From contig NC_135361.1 in assembly GCF_051622035.1 (NCBI RefSeq), forward strand, positions 27,645,205 to 27,709,204: DNA of 64,000 bases. The letters are read 5' to 3'. The notes under the pieces are model-generated. The model searched no databases. It was not told where the DNA came from and saw only the letters and a list, made by a program, of their open reading frames with translations. How positions within the stretch are numbered: position 1 is the stretch's first letter; each line of letters starts with the position of its first letter. This stretch comes from Arctopsyche grandis. Its lineage: Eukaryota; Arthropoda; Insecta; Trichoptera; Hydropsychidae. Shown here in pieces: positions 43,625 through 57,376 of the stretch. A program made the position numbers and the translations under genes.

Positions 43625-46600
43625 TCAATCAGACCACACTACATTTTCTGTACCAGATATCCTACTAACTAATACTGGAGCTTCATTAGAACTAGGCCAG
43701 ATCACACTTTCGATCCAAGGCACGAAAGCTGAAACTCTAGTATAAACGGATGTCGAGCCAACGATTCCACACCCTCTTCCGGCGGAAGTAATTCCGATGA
43801 CTGTGTAGGTGCAGTGTACTCCATAATTGTAAATTTGTAGAGGACCACCAGCATCTCCCTAGAAGTGATAAATTTCAATTGATGCAAACGAAGACAACAT
43901 TTTGTGACAGCTCATTCGGGGAACAAACTTATTTTAAATAGATTTTTCTTTCTGGGAAAAACACAATACCTGACAAGTATCTTTTATTTCCGTTTTACTA
44001 CCATAACATATTTGAGTGGCATTTCTGATTCCATCAGGTGCTTTTTTAGTATTAGAATACTGCTTGTTACATTCATCATTTGTGAATTTATCTAAAGTAA
44101 CCTGAAAACATTTTTTGAAAATTATATATGACATTTTAATTGCCTCCTATGTATTTTGACATAAGTAGACGTTTGATAAATTTCATAGAATAATTTTTAG
44201 TTTTTTTAATTAAATTAATTTAATTTGTTTTCTTTGAATAATTTTCAATTTGTTTCATTTCATAAAGGTAGGTTAATAGCTTAATTAGTAGGTTAAAATA
44301 TACAAAAAAATGTTTTACATATAATATATGATAACCCTTTTATGTACACATAATGGGTCTATTCCGTTCGACCGACTCACATTTACTTGACTCACGTTTT
44401 TTCGTCTGCTCGAACTGAAGTTTGTACACGTGTGTTGTATTCGAAATGTAATTTTAGTTGTAATATATTCAAACTGGCGTTTTAAATCAATAATATTCGA
44501 ATACAATTCAGCAAGCACAAATATACTTTCAACAATGTGCGCCAGTTGTGATATAACAGTCGAGTTTTTCAAATTATGAGAGTCTAGACAACGCAAATCG
44601 GTTGAACGGGCACATACATACGAAAACTCATTTTTAAACACAAATGAACATATTTACTTTATTTGGAGTACGTACTTTAAGTAATTTTTTGCTATAAACT
44701 GTAGATCTGGGTTCTGTACTTCCAAAACCAGTGGCTATGGCTTTTTGGTAATTCACTTGATTGCCCACGTGCAAACAAGCAGGCCGTATTTTTTCGCTAT
44801 ATTTGATCCTAAAATCAAAAATCCATGATTGATTTTTATTTTTTATATTGGTAAATAGCTATATATCTTACGTTTTATCTAGTTTTATAAGTCCTATGTC
44901 GTTATAAATGAATCTACTGGTGTAGTTGGGGTGTACCACTCTTTCTATCACATTAAATAGAAATTCAGGCGTATGCTTATCCATGTCTTCACCTCCTAGT
45001 CTTACGTATTTGACCATATTCCTGGAGCAAAATAAGTATGTGTAATTTAGCTGAATTAACTATCGAACGAGACGTTGGGAAGCAGGAATTTCTCAGATAT
45101 TGAAATGTTTCAAATGGGAGGAATTTTGCAAATTCTCAAAGGTTTATTTACTTCTGGATATATACCTTTACAAAATGATTGAATAGAAAAAAATGAAAAA
45201 TTTACGTACCCACTAATAGGATTTAAGCATTGTGCAGCTGCCATGACCCACAGCTCACTGATCAGAGAACCACCGCAAAACCAATCAATTTCGCTTCGAT
45301 AATCGTTATCATAACCAAGTAGCGCCTGATGTGGAAATTCGTCAGGTTTGGTGGAAATACCTCCAACTATTATCTCCACACCTGTATGCTTGCACGTGTC
45401 TCTTCTCATTTTGGGGGAAAACGAACCTGTAGAAAGTGGCACACATGGAAACACCGAGTCCGCCAAGTCAATACATTCTTAAACAAAACGGACGTATTAA
45501 ATTATTTGAAAGTGGATTTTTATGAGCATATTTCTTTTTTTCATTCGTTACTTACTGTCCCATGCCTTTTGACCAGTTCTGCTGACTGTGATGGCATCTT
45601 TTGGAAAGTCGCATTCTTTGTACGTCGAAGAACCACTTGGTTTGACTGGAGCTGTAGTCGTAGTTGAAGCATCACTAGGACAGCACACCATTGTTTGTGA
45701 ATTAGAAGAACTACAAATCTGAAAGAAATAGAAGCTTGAAATAATATATGAGAAAGTGACGTGAGAAGTAGCGATTATTTTGGGTTTGGAATTTGAATTT
45801 AACATTAAATTTGCTTGCATGTATAATATATGAGCGTCACCACCTTTATCCACAAAATTCTCATTTCTGAAAAACATACATATAAGGCTATCCGTCAAAA
45901 CAAGTGCAAAATAGTGCTTAAATCTCTTGAAGGTTTATTGTCCTTTAAATTTAAATTGAAATATGTGGTATGTCACATAATTGTATAAATAGTGTAGTGT
46001 TGGGGTGGGTTCAGGGATACAAATCATTTATTCTACGACTGAAAAGGTCCACACGGAAACGCCGCTCTCTCGAGAATGTCCAGTATATCGTGTTTCTCTC
46101 CTAATAAAGGCAGGTAGCCGAGTGCTTTTACATGCAGTAGTCCGAACAGCCCCAGCATTCTCCGTAAACGTTATTTCCCACAAACTCGGAATTCTCCACG
46201 TCACATTGATCCAAAATCTTACCTTATCATAGTTTATATTTATTTAAGTTTGGAGCATTGTGGCATTATAGGAATCCCTAATGCGTCACAATAGTCAAAA
46301 ACATACATATGTATGTATATATACACAGAAAAATACATTTATACATAGTCACAGCCAGCACCAATATACAAGAACCAGCCATAAATAAAAAACATCCCTG
46401 CGAGGTCCAAATGAAAGAGAGAATATCAAAATTCCATTCATACATCACATACAATTACAAAAGTAGTGATGAGCAGAGATAGGCGCGACCCAGGGCTTTG
46501 TGAACAAAAAATGGGTTCGCCATTGTCTATTACATTGAAAAAAAAATCTAGAGAGCAATAAAAAAAGGTTCACAATAAAAATGGACAATACGGCACCGTG

Positions 46601-49600
46601 ATGCGCCGGCCTATAGTGATGAGCGCAGGCTACCAGACAGATGGATTGAAATAATCCCCGATAACTGAGGTGGAAAATATCACATTCAAGAACAGTAACA
46701 ATAATTTAATTGAGAAGTTCTGTTCTGAGAAGATGGAAAATTCGATATTTGATATGAAAAATTGACATACTGTTCATTAATGGAATTTTTTTAGGATGAT
46801 AGGGGGGAGGGGAGGTGCATTTTTTCAAATTTTTAGATAAAACACCACTTAAGTATACAATTAAATTAATTCTGGATTTGGGTTTACCTCCTGATTTATC
46901 CCATCTTTATTAGTTTGCTGTTGGGCTCTTTTGCAATCACCTAGCGTCTTACATACGCCCTGAGTGCCATCGATTAGTGAACATGCATCTACAATTAAAT
47001 ATATACAGTATATGTATTTAGGTACGAAATATTTGTAAACTTTGATACTTTTATTCGTTCATCCTGATAAAAAAAATTGAGATTGACTTTGTAATTCGTT
47101 GATAATGAAATCCTCATGACTGGAAATACTGGTGATAGCTGTGTGGGTGTTGGTCTGACAGGTGGTCCTTAAGGTATTGAGAATTCCAACGCTGACTACG
47201 CCCACGAGATGCCACCGGAGAGTTCCTTTATCCAAAATTCTAACGAGTATACCACCACCGCTGTCTCCGTTACAAATTGTCATATCTGAAAAATAGCAAT
47301 TAATTGAATAGCAACATTAGCTTGAGACAAAGTCACGGTGACAATCAGACGGTTTATCCAGTGCCAGTTTTAGGGGGGGGGTCAGGCAGCAACCGAGGGC
47401 GCCAAATAAGTTAGGGCGCCGCTTGATGCGCCAAAAACGCTTTAAAATTAAAATTAGAGTACCAAAGGCCCTACAAAAATGTAGATTAGAGCGCCAAAGT
47501 CCCCCTTAGAAAGTACTTTCTAAACTCAAATATTTGTACTCGGCAAATTCTATTCAAACAATCTATGTACTAGAGTGAACCGAACTTCAAATTAAGCTCA
47601 CCGCGAATTCAAAATTTGATATTATTAGCAATGAACTTATCAAATGAATAGCATTTCTTTCAAATAAAGTTCTAGGTAAAATTAATCCACTCATTGTAAT
47701 AAATTTTATAAAACACCATAATTTACAAGAATTATAACCAAACATTTGGGTTGATATGCTTTTGCTGACACTGCCTGAAACTGTAGCAAGGTCTTAAGGC
47801 CCGAAAAAGGAGGATGATAATCCATTTTCTAAAGGAGTTTAGAAAAAAATGCCCGAGGACGCCATTGGGTGTAAAGCCGGCACTGGGTTTATCAATCGTA
47901 ATTCTAGAACAGTCAGACTAGTTATGAGTTTTCTCAAACATTCGTTTATTTATTTCTAGAATGAGATCTGTTAAATTGATTAGACACGATAAGTCTCGGG
48001 CTTACTTCTGGCACCCTTCACACAGAATTTGGTCGGACTCACAAACTTAATGAACTCTCTTGGAACCTCTCTTATGCAATCGTTGCGATTAACCAGTAGT
48101 ATATCTGCTTTCATTAACATGTCTGATGAGGAAAATTGATCCCCCTCTACAGTGACCCCCCAACCTACTACCTGTCAAAAATAAAGAAAATTCATACTTT
48201 TTACCTTTTACGTAGTGTTAAAATGGAATCAATGAAATATTACTACAAATATGAAAGTATATACTGACTTTTGCAGGATTATTGGGAGAGGAATAGGTTC
48301 TTAAAATTGCATTGTTGACATCGAAACAAGCGGCGTGAACTTGAGGATAAAAATCGAAGGGAGTCCTTACAACTATTATAGCAATGTCATCTTCCAAATT
48401 GTTGTCGAATCCATAATAAGTGCTCGGAATTTTGATTGTTTCGATCTGAAAGAGAAGTATCAATTCATCATACACAATCCAAACGAATAGTTTTGTATTG
48501 TTGTTATATTATTGTTACGTACGCCGCGGATTAAGCGAATAGAATCCCAGAGACTATGTGACCGTTCAAGGGTTATCTGTTAATGGATTAACTAAGTGCT
48601 TGGACTTAGACCAACGGATATCTGTTATCGGGTTAACTAAGTGCTTGCACTTATTTTCAGGATTATATCTGGAAGTAAGTATAACTCTAAGTGCATTTAG
48701 GCTAAGCAATGACCGTTATTAGTCCTTTCTCAGAATCGGTACGGGAAGACCCAATGCCGTGGAAATACATATCCGAATACGTGACCATACAACAGGTAAA
48801 CAGATTAGACGTCCTGAGAGATCTACCCTTTATAAGGCGGTACGTAGGCGATATCATGTCATTCTGGACTGAGCACTGCCAGTGCGTGTATCTTCTTAAT
48901 CATTAATAAACGCTGTGAAACGACTGTTGGCCTTTTACTTGGATCCTCCACCCACCCCTACGCAACATTATCATGGGCACACACAGGAGTGATCCAGTTG
49001 ATTCGGAAAAAAAACTTTTTGTATTTTATATGGTTCGGTGATTATTCCGCAAAAAACGATATCGCGTACTCACTGAAATCTCGATCATGGAACATCTGGC
49101 ACCCAAAAATTCCAACAATCCAAAGTAAACCACGCGAAATATTGTACTAACGAGAACTAGAGTGCCAGATATTGAACGATTGTCGTGCGCACCATTGCAA
49201 TTTGGGCAATAATCCGATTACCCCAATAGTTTCATATTGATGTGATATTATCATGGCCACACACAGGGGTGGTCCAGTTGATTCGGAAAAAAACTTCTTG
49301 AATTTGATATGTATATGTACATAACATATAATGTTTTTGGCGCGCTTGGAAAATATCTAATTTGGCATCTTATTATTTTATTTTATCGTATTAAATATAT
49401 TAAAAATTATTAAAATGTAAATTTGGAAAATCAATATAAAATTAGAAGAACTAAAAGATAAACATTTTTTTATAAATATTAAATATTAATCTATTAGAAT
49501 TATTGTAGTTTGAAAGTTTCAAACGAATAGTCGTTATCAAAGTATCTATTGTTCCCTAATTAATATTCTATTGTTTATATGATTAAATTATATATCCGAC

Positions 49601-52383
49601 CTTTATCCCTGTTAAATTTTAAATAATTTTGGATAATTCGAAAATTATCACATCCAGCACCTAGTTGCTACTACTTAATTCATACTTATAATTTGAAGAT
49701 ACACACATTTGAATAAAAATTGATTGCTTATTCAAGTTTACTTATTATTGAAAAGCATTATTATACCATTTTCCTTTGAATATGAGGGAATTCGTCTTTT
49801 TCTTTATGATCCCATGCCCTATAAAGCTTCCCAGCCGCTACGGCGTAGTAATCTTCGTACGGAGTTTGTAAAAAACAGTGAGCAGCTTTAAGTAAATATT
49901 ATACAAGAAAAGATTAAATAAATATTAATAAAAAAATTATCTTCCTGTATTATTATGATCATTATACCGCTTATAACATATTTTCTGCTGACTATTGTAC
50001 CACCACACATTTGTTCGTATACTTGATTTTTATTTAGCTGGTACACTCCCACGTGCCAAGGGGATAAATCTCGCTCTTCCAAATCAGCATTTAGTAGGAA
50101 GGTTGTAACTTTAGCATTCTGTCTACCGCAATCTGACAGGAAAAAAAATATATAATTTGAGATTTTTTAATCGAATTGAATAATATGAGACCAAAAACTT
50201 AAAAATCAATTTAAGAAATCGACGTTTTTCAAAATATAACCATTTCTAATGAACGATTTTAAAACAGGTGGGTAATTTCACTTTGTAATACCAACTTTTA
50301 TAAGAATACCAATGCTGGGTTACCTACCGATTTTTTTAAAATTTATACATATGTACGATGTTGCCATTACGGGCTTTGTCCCAAAACAACAGATATGATC
50401 TATTTTTTTATGCATTTATATACTGTAACGTGGGAACACGAGAGAGAGTTTCTACTGTCTAAGTACATTTGTGGGTGAACAATAGAGACCCCGGATTAGG
50501 CTAAGGGGACTCAGTAAGTGCCCGAACAAGGGATACGCTGGAGCTCTCACAAACCTGGACGAGTTATTGTTAAATTTTACATTTATATCTTAATTTTATG
50601 CACATCTGTTGTTTGTTTATTTTCAATAAATAAATAAGCAAAATAAATGACTGTTGTCAGCCAGCAGCATGGCTCGGTAGTTGCGTCAATGCTAAGGAAT
50701 TAGAGGTCACCGGACTCTTCCCATGAGCCGAACTTGATTGAAAAGAATTTCCTCCGAGTATAATCTGTAATGATGTTGGTCAGACTTGGATATTTGTGAT
50801 TCTCGATGTCAATCTTTTCTTATCAGAGTTTGGCAATTTATCTGATTTCATCGTTGAAACGGTTCCTCATGAAATTGGCAAAACCACCATACCATACCAA
50901 CTTTATCACCACTATTTGAACATGATTTCAAATAATTATAATATATAAATTTATATATGTACAAGTTTAATAATATAGATGTAAACCCTTAATGACACCA
51001 TGGAATAATATGAATTTAATATAAAATAAAATATACTTAAGTTCTGGCCTGCATCACCGGGCCAGGGTTGAACCCATAACCCCTTAGCTGATAGCATTAT
51101 ACGCTAGCCACTGAGCTATGTTGCTGGTTATACTTTATATATAGCTTCATTTAGGAATATTGATACATTTGTATGTACTGTAAAGTTCCAAGACGCAGTT
51201 TTTATATATTTTAGATTACTTGGTTAACAAACCAAAATTTCTTTATTATCTTAAAAAACGTTAAATTTATAATATTGGTAGATAAACTGCAACTTTAACT
51301 ATGGAACGATGATGAATTTGAAATGAGATACATAAAACTTTGTTTCAATAATTAACTTTGGTTCACTTTGTTCTGCTGCTGTGCTGACCGTCACTTGCGG
51401 GGTCGATGTTAATGATTACTACTCTCAGAGTCTCGATGGTGATGACTAACTAATGTGATCGAATCGTGATCTTCATATGTATATAAATGATTTTTTATCT
51501 TTTGGGTTGGAAAAAGTCCGGCATTCCTGGGTTGGGCAAAATCCGGCACTCCTGTCTTATCTGACTATCCCTTTACAGAAATTTTAATGGGCTTGTTACT
51601 CAAGTATATGAATGTCAGAAAGTGAATTCGGTTATTGTGGGAACTACATTGATAAGCGAGGTACATAACAGTACATATATAAACATATAAAAGGGGATAC
51701 AACTCACCAGTAGTACATTCTCTCAAAACATCGGTCCAACGCCCATTTTTACAAGTCGCTGGATTTAAATTTTGATTCTCATTGGGCTTGTGCAGAAATT
51801 TGCATTTGGGTGTGACCACTGCATTGTAGTCCATAAACTTTTCGCATTCTATATTTCTATTGTTTAACGAACAGGTGAAGTCTAAAGTTAACGAATCGGG
51901 GAGTTTACATTTCTCTGAAAAGGGAATTTAAATAATTAAGCGGACACGAAAATCAATCATTTTGTATGACAAATTCATCATCACTTACTAGCACACTTCA
52001 TGGAACCGATCCAAGTTCCATTAGGCCCACAATACATACTCTGACTTCCAGTTCTGGTGTACATGTCATCACATTCATAAGTAAGGGTTGAATACGAATT
52101 TACATTTTCACCAGCGGCAACAGTAGCTCCATTGATTAAATATTTACCAAATATTGGATTTGGCGGAGAAATGCATCTAAATCACCGAAAAAATGTCTGT
52201 TACGGTATTCTAAAGATTTGAATGATTTTAGATTTCCATGGAAGGAACTTGTTATTAAAATAAAAAATACTATCGACATTTTCAAAGCAAAACGCGATAT
52301 CAAATTCTCGTCTTGTTATAATCAATAATTAATATGCGACTTAATGATTGTATCATTATTATAAATATGTACATATGTATATG

Positions 52384-52472
<89 letters not shown>

Positions 52473-55400
52473 GTACTCGTAAACAGCAAGATAATTTTGT
52501 GTGTAATAAAAATGGTGTGATAACCCTGTATATATAAACTTACCCTTGAGCTAGAACACTACTCATATCTGAAAAAAATAATATTTCAAATTATTATGGG
52601 AAATTTAATTTTATATAATCAAAAAAATATATTTAGGATCATTCTTAATCGTAGCTTTAATTGAATATTTAGTGTTTTATTTGTTATCAAATTGAATATA
52701 CGTTTGAATTTCGGAAAATATACTAGCTTGTGAATCCGATGCCTCAGTGGTATTTGGCCTTAAAAGCTGGCCAAAAATCAAAAATTTAAATTTTCAAAAA
52801 TTGAATTTATGTTGGGGTTCCAAAGCAGATAGATAAATATGACGTTGACGTTACCTGGGTTAGGGAGAAAACACACATCGATGCACGTGGCATGTGGTAT
52901 TCTTTAGATACTTTTAACCATGCGAAAAAAATGGGCCGTGCCTTGCACATATTCATGGAACGCCCAGAACGCCTCGCCCTAAAATGAACCTCTGCAGGGT
53001 TTTCGGTAAAATTGTATCCTTGTATTTATCCTTGCTTGACAGTAATCGATAGCGGTGTATCCCATATTTGAAGAAATGTAGAAAACTACCCACAGCGGGG
53101 AGTCAAGCGCATGATGTGCCGTTCATTGCGGTGTGTTTTCACCATTAAGCTCACTTGTCAAATGTAGTCGCAGTGGAATCCTGTCATTTGTGTGATACGC
53201 TTGTTTTCGTTATCGGCATTTTGTTGTTAACAACTGTGATTATATTTATGCTAAAAGTGTTTTTGGTGGAAAAACTTTGTATAGACGTTGAAGAACAAGA
53301 TATGTCCACTTGATTAAATTAAGTTTCATTCCTTTTAAAATTTTATTTTACATGATTCGATCTGTCAACAAATCCTAATATTTTCACTTAGGTTTTCTTT
53401 ACTCTTTTCTCCCAAAATAATGTTTTAAAACGTATTGTGTCTATTTTAGCCGAATCAAATATACGTGATCTCTACGTTTATTCCAGTAAAACAAAGTTTG
53501 CCCGAATTTGCCCCTTAAATAATAAATATTAATCAATAATAATTAATTGTATTAAAAATAATCAATAATAATAAGCGTATTTTGGAACTCCAAGTTTTTA
53601 CTTATTTTCAGTCTTTCATGTCTATGACCCGAACGCATCCACATGATATAATAAGAGGAAGTACCGAAAGGTTTTTATTAAAAAATTCAAAGATTGAGAA
53701 GAAAAAAACTAGTAACTGTTACAAAGTGCCCTCCTGCGAAACTTAAGAAATTTCGAAAAATTATCAATAATTTTAAGATTTTTTACAATCGTCAATAGAT
53801 CGCATGTAATAGTAAAGAAAGTAATTTTTTGGTATGAAACGTAAAAAAATATTTTTGGCCAGGTTTTCAGGCCAAATACCACTTTATGCGATGGAGCTGC
53901 TTCAATGGTTGGAAAATATCGAAGATTTATTGCATATCTGAAAACAGATTTACTAAATATTTTTTAAATAAGGTTGGGAAGGACATGGGTCACTTAATAT
54001 TATAATAAAAACAATAAATGTCATTAAATCAAGTCCACTTCGAGATCGCCTTTTTCGACAAACATGAAAACGAGGAGGATTTTGAGCGCCTTCTATTTAT
54101 TACACATATATGTAAGTTCTTTGGTTATCGAAGGGTAATTGTCTTAATTGTGTTGTTACTAGAGACCCGTATTTTGGGCATCTATTTTTGTCAATTTTTG
54201 CATTTTAGCGTTTTAGGGCATTAAAAATGTACAATTTACCATCTATTTTTATGAAGAGTTTAATTAAATAAATAATAAAAAATTTCGATGAATTTTAATA
54301 AAATTTATATACCTACATATGTAAATACAATTTAAAGACAAAGACAAAACAATTAAAAAATAATAGGAAAATTCAAAAATGTTTTGAAATTAAAATAACA
54401 ATGAAAAAAACATGAATATAAAAATATAATACGAATTAAAATTTATTAAAACTCAACATGGAGCATATTTCTACAGATTCTTATTTGAGATTCGTGCGAC
54501 GATCGGTAACAATTATATTGTATTTACTAAAATACCTTTCAGCATCCACACTATGGGTCACCAAATAAATTTTAGAGCTGCACATTCAAACTCTTCATAT
54601 TTAATTTTTGTTGCCATCAATAATAGCAATATATCTTGCGTGGATTCACTTTTTATATTCTCTATTAATTGTCCAAAAAAGTGCTGATATCCTTCCAAAC
54701 ATTGAACATTTTTGATGCCCTAAAAGGCTAAAATGAAAATGCTAAAATTGACAAAAATAGACGCCCAAAATACGTGTCTCTACTTATGACATGTATTTCT
54801 AAAAAAATCATCGCGATCTACCAATATAAAGGGGACGGGAATTAAAAATCTTTTATACAGGGTGGCTCACGAGAAATGGGTGGTTATAAATTAAATGGTA
54901 CTCCATAAATTTTTTGGGTGAACATTATTTGTTGACACAGAAATAAAAGTTAAAGTATTCCATTCTCAATTGTTTAGTTGTAAAAAATGATATCACTCAA
55001 ATGCCATTTTCACGAATACACGTTTGAAACCACTCTTCCCAGAACAGGGCAATGATCGGTTTAAAGTCGACTGATTGGACAGTTTTGGTATTTTTCAACA
55101 TGTATTAAAATTATTGAGAATTAAAGCGAATTGTATTTATATTTTTTTTAATTGTAATCTAATGAATCAAAAATAAGATCGACTATGTAAATGAAAATTA
55201 AATTATAATTACTTACAATTTCAATTGAAATATTTACATACTATTTTTTAGACCTGGCATTGATTAAAATAATGTTATCACACAATGACGTAGCTCACAT
55301 CAGATCATAAGGTCATATAACATACAAATACATGAGTGGTGAAACGTTCAATTTCTATATTTGGCATTTAAATGTACATACATATATAATGAAAAACTTT

Positions 55401-55664
55401 ATGAGACCTATTCAAGTTTTAGAGAGCTTTATATTATATAGGTACATAAATATGTACATATATATTTATATAAATATACCTATATATTGTCTTTATACGC
55501 ATATATGTTTCTATGCATATGTCAGCCGTTTTAAATATAATGTTCACAGTTAAGTTACTAATTAACAAATTAAATCGATAAATGCAGGTAACCTGAAAAC
55601 TAAATGAAATGAACTTACTTGATAGAATTATTAATATCCAATTCCATCTCATCCAGGTAAGCAT
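43625..55664 (-). CDS. MSP-B: modular serine protease fused to clip-domain serine protease homologue, complete
   Basis: Sixteen exons: 55619-55664, 52544-52568, 51989-52176, 51708-51914, 49968-50132, 49767-49885, 48269-48445, 48006-48171, 47088-47285, 46888-46988, 45556-45718, 45210-45477, 44872-45021, 44676-44808, 43970-44101, 43625-43858. They total 2472 nt, 823 residues. Signal peptide (starts [15 protein letters not shown], likely cleaved near VLAQG), sushi 24-87, Wonton-like 87-156, SP1 156-431, clip about 431-477, Thr/Pro linker, SP2 from IIVGG near 554. SP1 has His213, Asp270 and Ser373 (AAHC, DDIA, GDSGGG). SP2 has AAAQC for TAAHC and GDAGGP, a pseudoprotease, and lacks Arg/Lys before IIVGG. 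The SP1 3' exon and the clip exon are only 99 bp apart: no room for another promoter and signal exon. The donor there (GTCAAT) is weak, and read-through ends at a stop ten codons later, so an SP1-only form is possible. Confidence 0.88.
47359..47885. mobile_element. hAT element (527 bp) in an MSP-B intron
   Basis: CAGTGCCAGTTTTAGG ... GTAAAGCCGGCACTG, perfect 8-bp duplication GGTTTATC (47351-47358, 47886-47893). The ends match the 183-bp MITE at 35412; the longer interior matches the split copy at 40.4-42.1 kb. Confidence 0.85.
48513..48967 (+). repeat. Family A solo LTR
   Basis: TGTTACGTACGCC ... CCCCTACGCAACA, perfect 4-bp duplication TTAT on both sides. Contains two copies of a GGTTAACTAAGTGCTTG-type word. 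Lies in an MSP-B intron. Confidence 0.82.
48968..49320 (+). repeat. Direct repeat of about 70 bp flanking a small insert
   Basis: CACACACAGGAGTGATCCAG (48977) and CACACACAGGGGTGGTCCAG (49259) begin two similar segments of about 70 bp. Between them is a segment with ends GGTTCGGTGATTATTCCGC / AATAATCCGATTACC, which look inverted. Confidence 0.4.
50424..50577 (+). repeat. Truncated family B LTR
   Basis: TGTAACGTGGGAACACGAGA onward matches 3405-3545 and stops before the polyadenylation region. Confidence 0.5.
50660..50890 (+). repeat. tRNA-derived SINE
   Basis: CCAGCAGCATGGCTCGGTAG head, body ending TTGAAACGGTTCC. In an MSP-B intron. A minus-oriented relative occupies about 51045-51130 (AGGGTTGAACCCATAACC, GCCACTGAGCTATGTTGCTG). 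Confidence 0.6.
52387..52467. repeat. (TA)n microsatellite
   Basis: About 40 TA units in MSP-B intron 2. Confidence 0.95.
52744..53884. mobile_element. TIR element in MSP-B intron 1
   Basis: CAGTGGTATTTGGCCTTAAA at the left and TTTCAGGCCAAATACCACT at the right are inverted. A third end of the same type is at 40308 (GTGGTATTTGGCCTGAAAAC). About 1.1 kb. No transposase recognised. Confidence 0.5.
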
Positions 55665-56027
55665 AGTTGCGGATTATTTTTACGTCTTGAGCGGATCGTC
55701 TCGAGTCGAATTCTGAGGCGACTTGTTTTTATTTTATCTAATTTACATACTCGATAAGACCACATGACGAACCCATTTCTAGATTCGCATATTTTGTTTA
55801 CACGAAAAAGCTTCAATTTAAACCAAATACTGAAACATTTCCTTAAAATCGTATACGAGTATTTGTTTTATATTGTACTAGTTGTTTTACCCGGCTTCGC
55901 TCAGTATTTGTAATATAAACATCTTCAACATGGCGAATCCAATAAAACATATTCATTTGTTTTTTTATTAAATTTATATGAATCGAAAAAAATATAACAT
56001 TCAACCAATGAATTGTTGACATAGAAA

Positions 56028-56138
<111 letters not shown>

Positions 56139-56394
56139 CAAGAGGAACAGGCTTTTCCTCCCGTATTAATTTACACTGTAAGGCCTTTCAGGTAACCCCA
56201 ATGCGCCTTCCTGGCTAATTACAAACATTGCAGATTTTTTTTTTATTATACAAGTCGCTGAATTACGAGACACTGAAAAACTCGCTAATTAACGAGACAT
56301 ACATGAATTGTACATACATTAATCAATCTCAAATAGTGGTGACATAGTAGGTAGGAAGGATATTTAGCCAATTTTACCGGGAACCGTTTCAACA

Positions 56395-56590
56395 ATGAAA
56401 TCAGAGAAAATTGGCAAACTCTGATAGGAAACGATCGACCTGGAGTCACAAATATCCAGGTCTGATCAGCAGCACTACAGATATACTCAGAAAAATTCTT
56501 TTCAATCGAGGTCAGCTCATGGGATCGAAACCGGCGCCTCTCGACATTAAGCAGAAGCTTAACGACCGAGCTATGTTGCTGGCTAACTTT
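56395..56590 (-). repeat. tRNA-derived SINE, minus orientation
   Basis: GATCGACCTGGAGTCACAAA (body), then GGGATCGAAACCGGCGCC (box B-like) and AACGACCGAGCTATGTTGCT (box A-like, reversed). Followed by a (TA)n tract at 56620-56677. Confidence 0.6.
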
Positions 56591-56616
56591 GTATTGTTTA
56601 CGAAGTTCCCAACCAA

Positions 56617-56678
<62 letters not shown>

Positions 56679-56974
56679 TTACATACAAGGTCTCTTTCGA
56701 AATGATATATTAGATTTGTTTTATATTATATTTATGCTAGTTTTGTTTGTTATTATGTTTTATTTTGTTTTCATATTGTTTTATACTTTTTTTGTTTAGC
56801 CATAGTGACGACTTGGAACTACTCTGTAATGTCTATATGGCAAAATTGTAATAAATAAATAAATAAGTTATCCGCGGTATGAAAAATTATAAATTTGGTG
56901 GTCCGTGAGTTCCGAAATCCTGGCGAGTGTTCTAAACGATTGTACATATGTATGTTAAACTTTGAACCAGTTCT

Positions 56975-57376
56975 TAGTACTTGCCTTACTGTGCTAAAAT
57001 AATTCGCTAGCCACTGTGATGGACGCACAGCGTCCAAAATGCAAATTCGTAGCAATAAAAAATTTGCGAGGTTAAGTATTGTAATTAGCTATAAAATCAT
57101 TTTATTGAAATAAGTAGCAGTCCTGTCATTCCAAGGCGGATATCATTCTCATACTGATCGTTGAGCGGGGCGCGTACTGAATTCCTACTCTCTCCTTCGC
57201 ATCTGTTAGACATGTGTATAAGGGACCGCGAAAATAATTATTTCTGTTAATACTGATCAATGTTTTAATTTCGTAATGACATAAGACTCTGCATTAAGTA
57301 TATTTGTGAAATATTTGAGAAATAAAATAAAATATAAGTCTTGGTCAGTCGCTATCCATCACATTGCGGCAAGTGT
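56975..57376 (-). mobile_element. piggyBac-like MITE
   Basis: Left ACTTGCCTTACTGTG, right ATTGCGGCAAGTG followed by TTAA. The interior matches 62253-62641 in reverse. Confidence 0.55.

Noticed and set aside
47041-47090. Stop codons 10 or so codons after the SP1 domain taken as the true gene end
   Set aside because: The tails after the donor are not conserved among the paralogues, while the phase-1 donor position is. No signal exon or promoter fits in the 87-99 bp before the clip exon. An SP1-only isoform by intron retention remains possible, however.
52334-52537. 67-codon frame rich in IYIYIY (also 56411-56713)
   Set aside because: Translation of (TA)n microsatellites.
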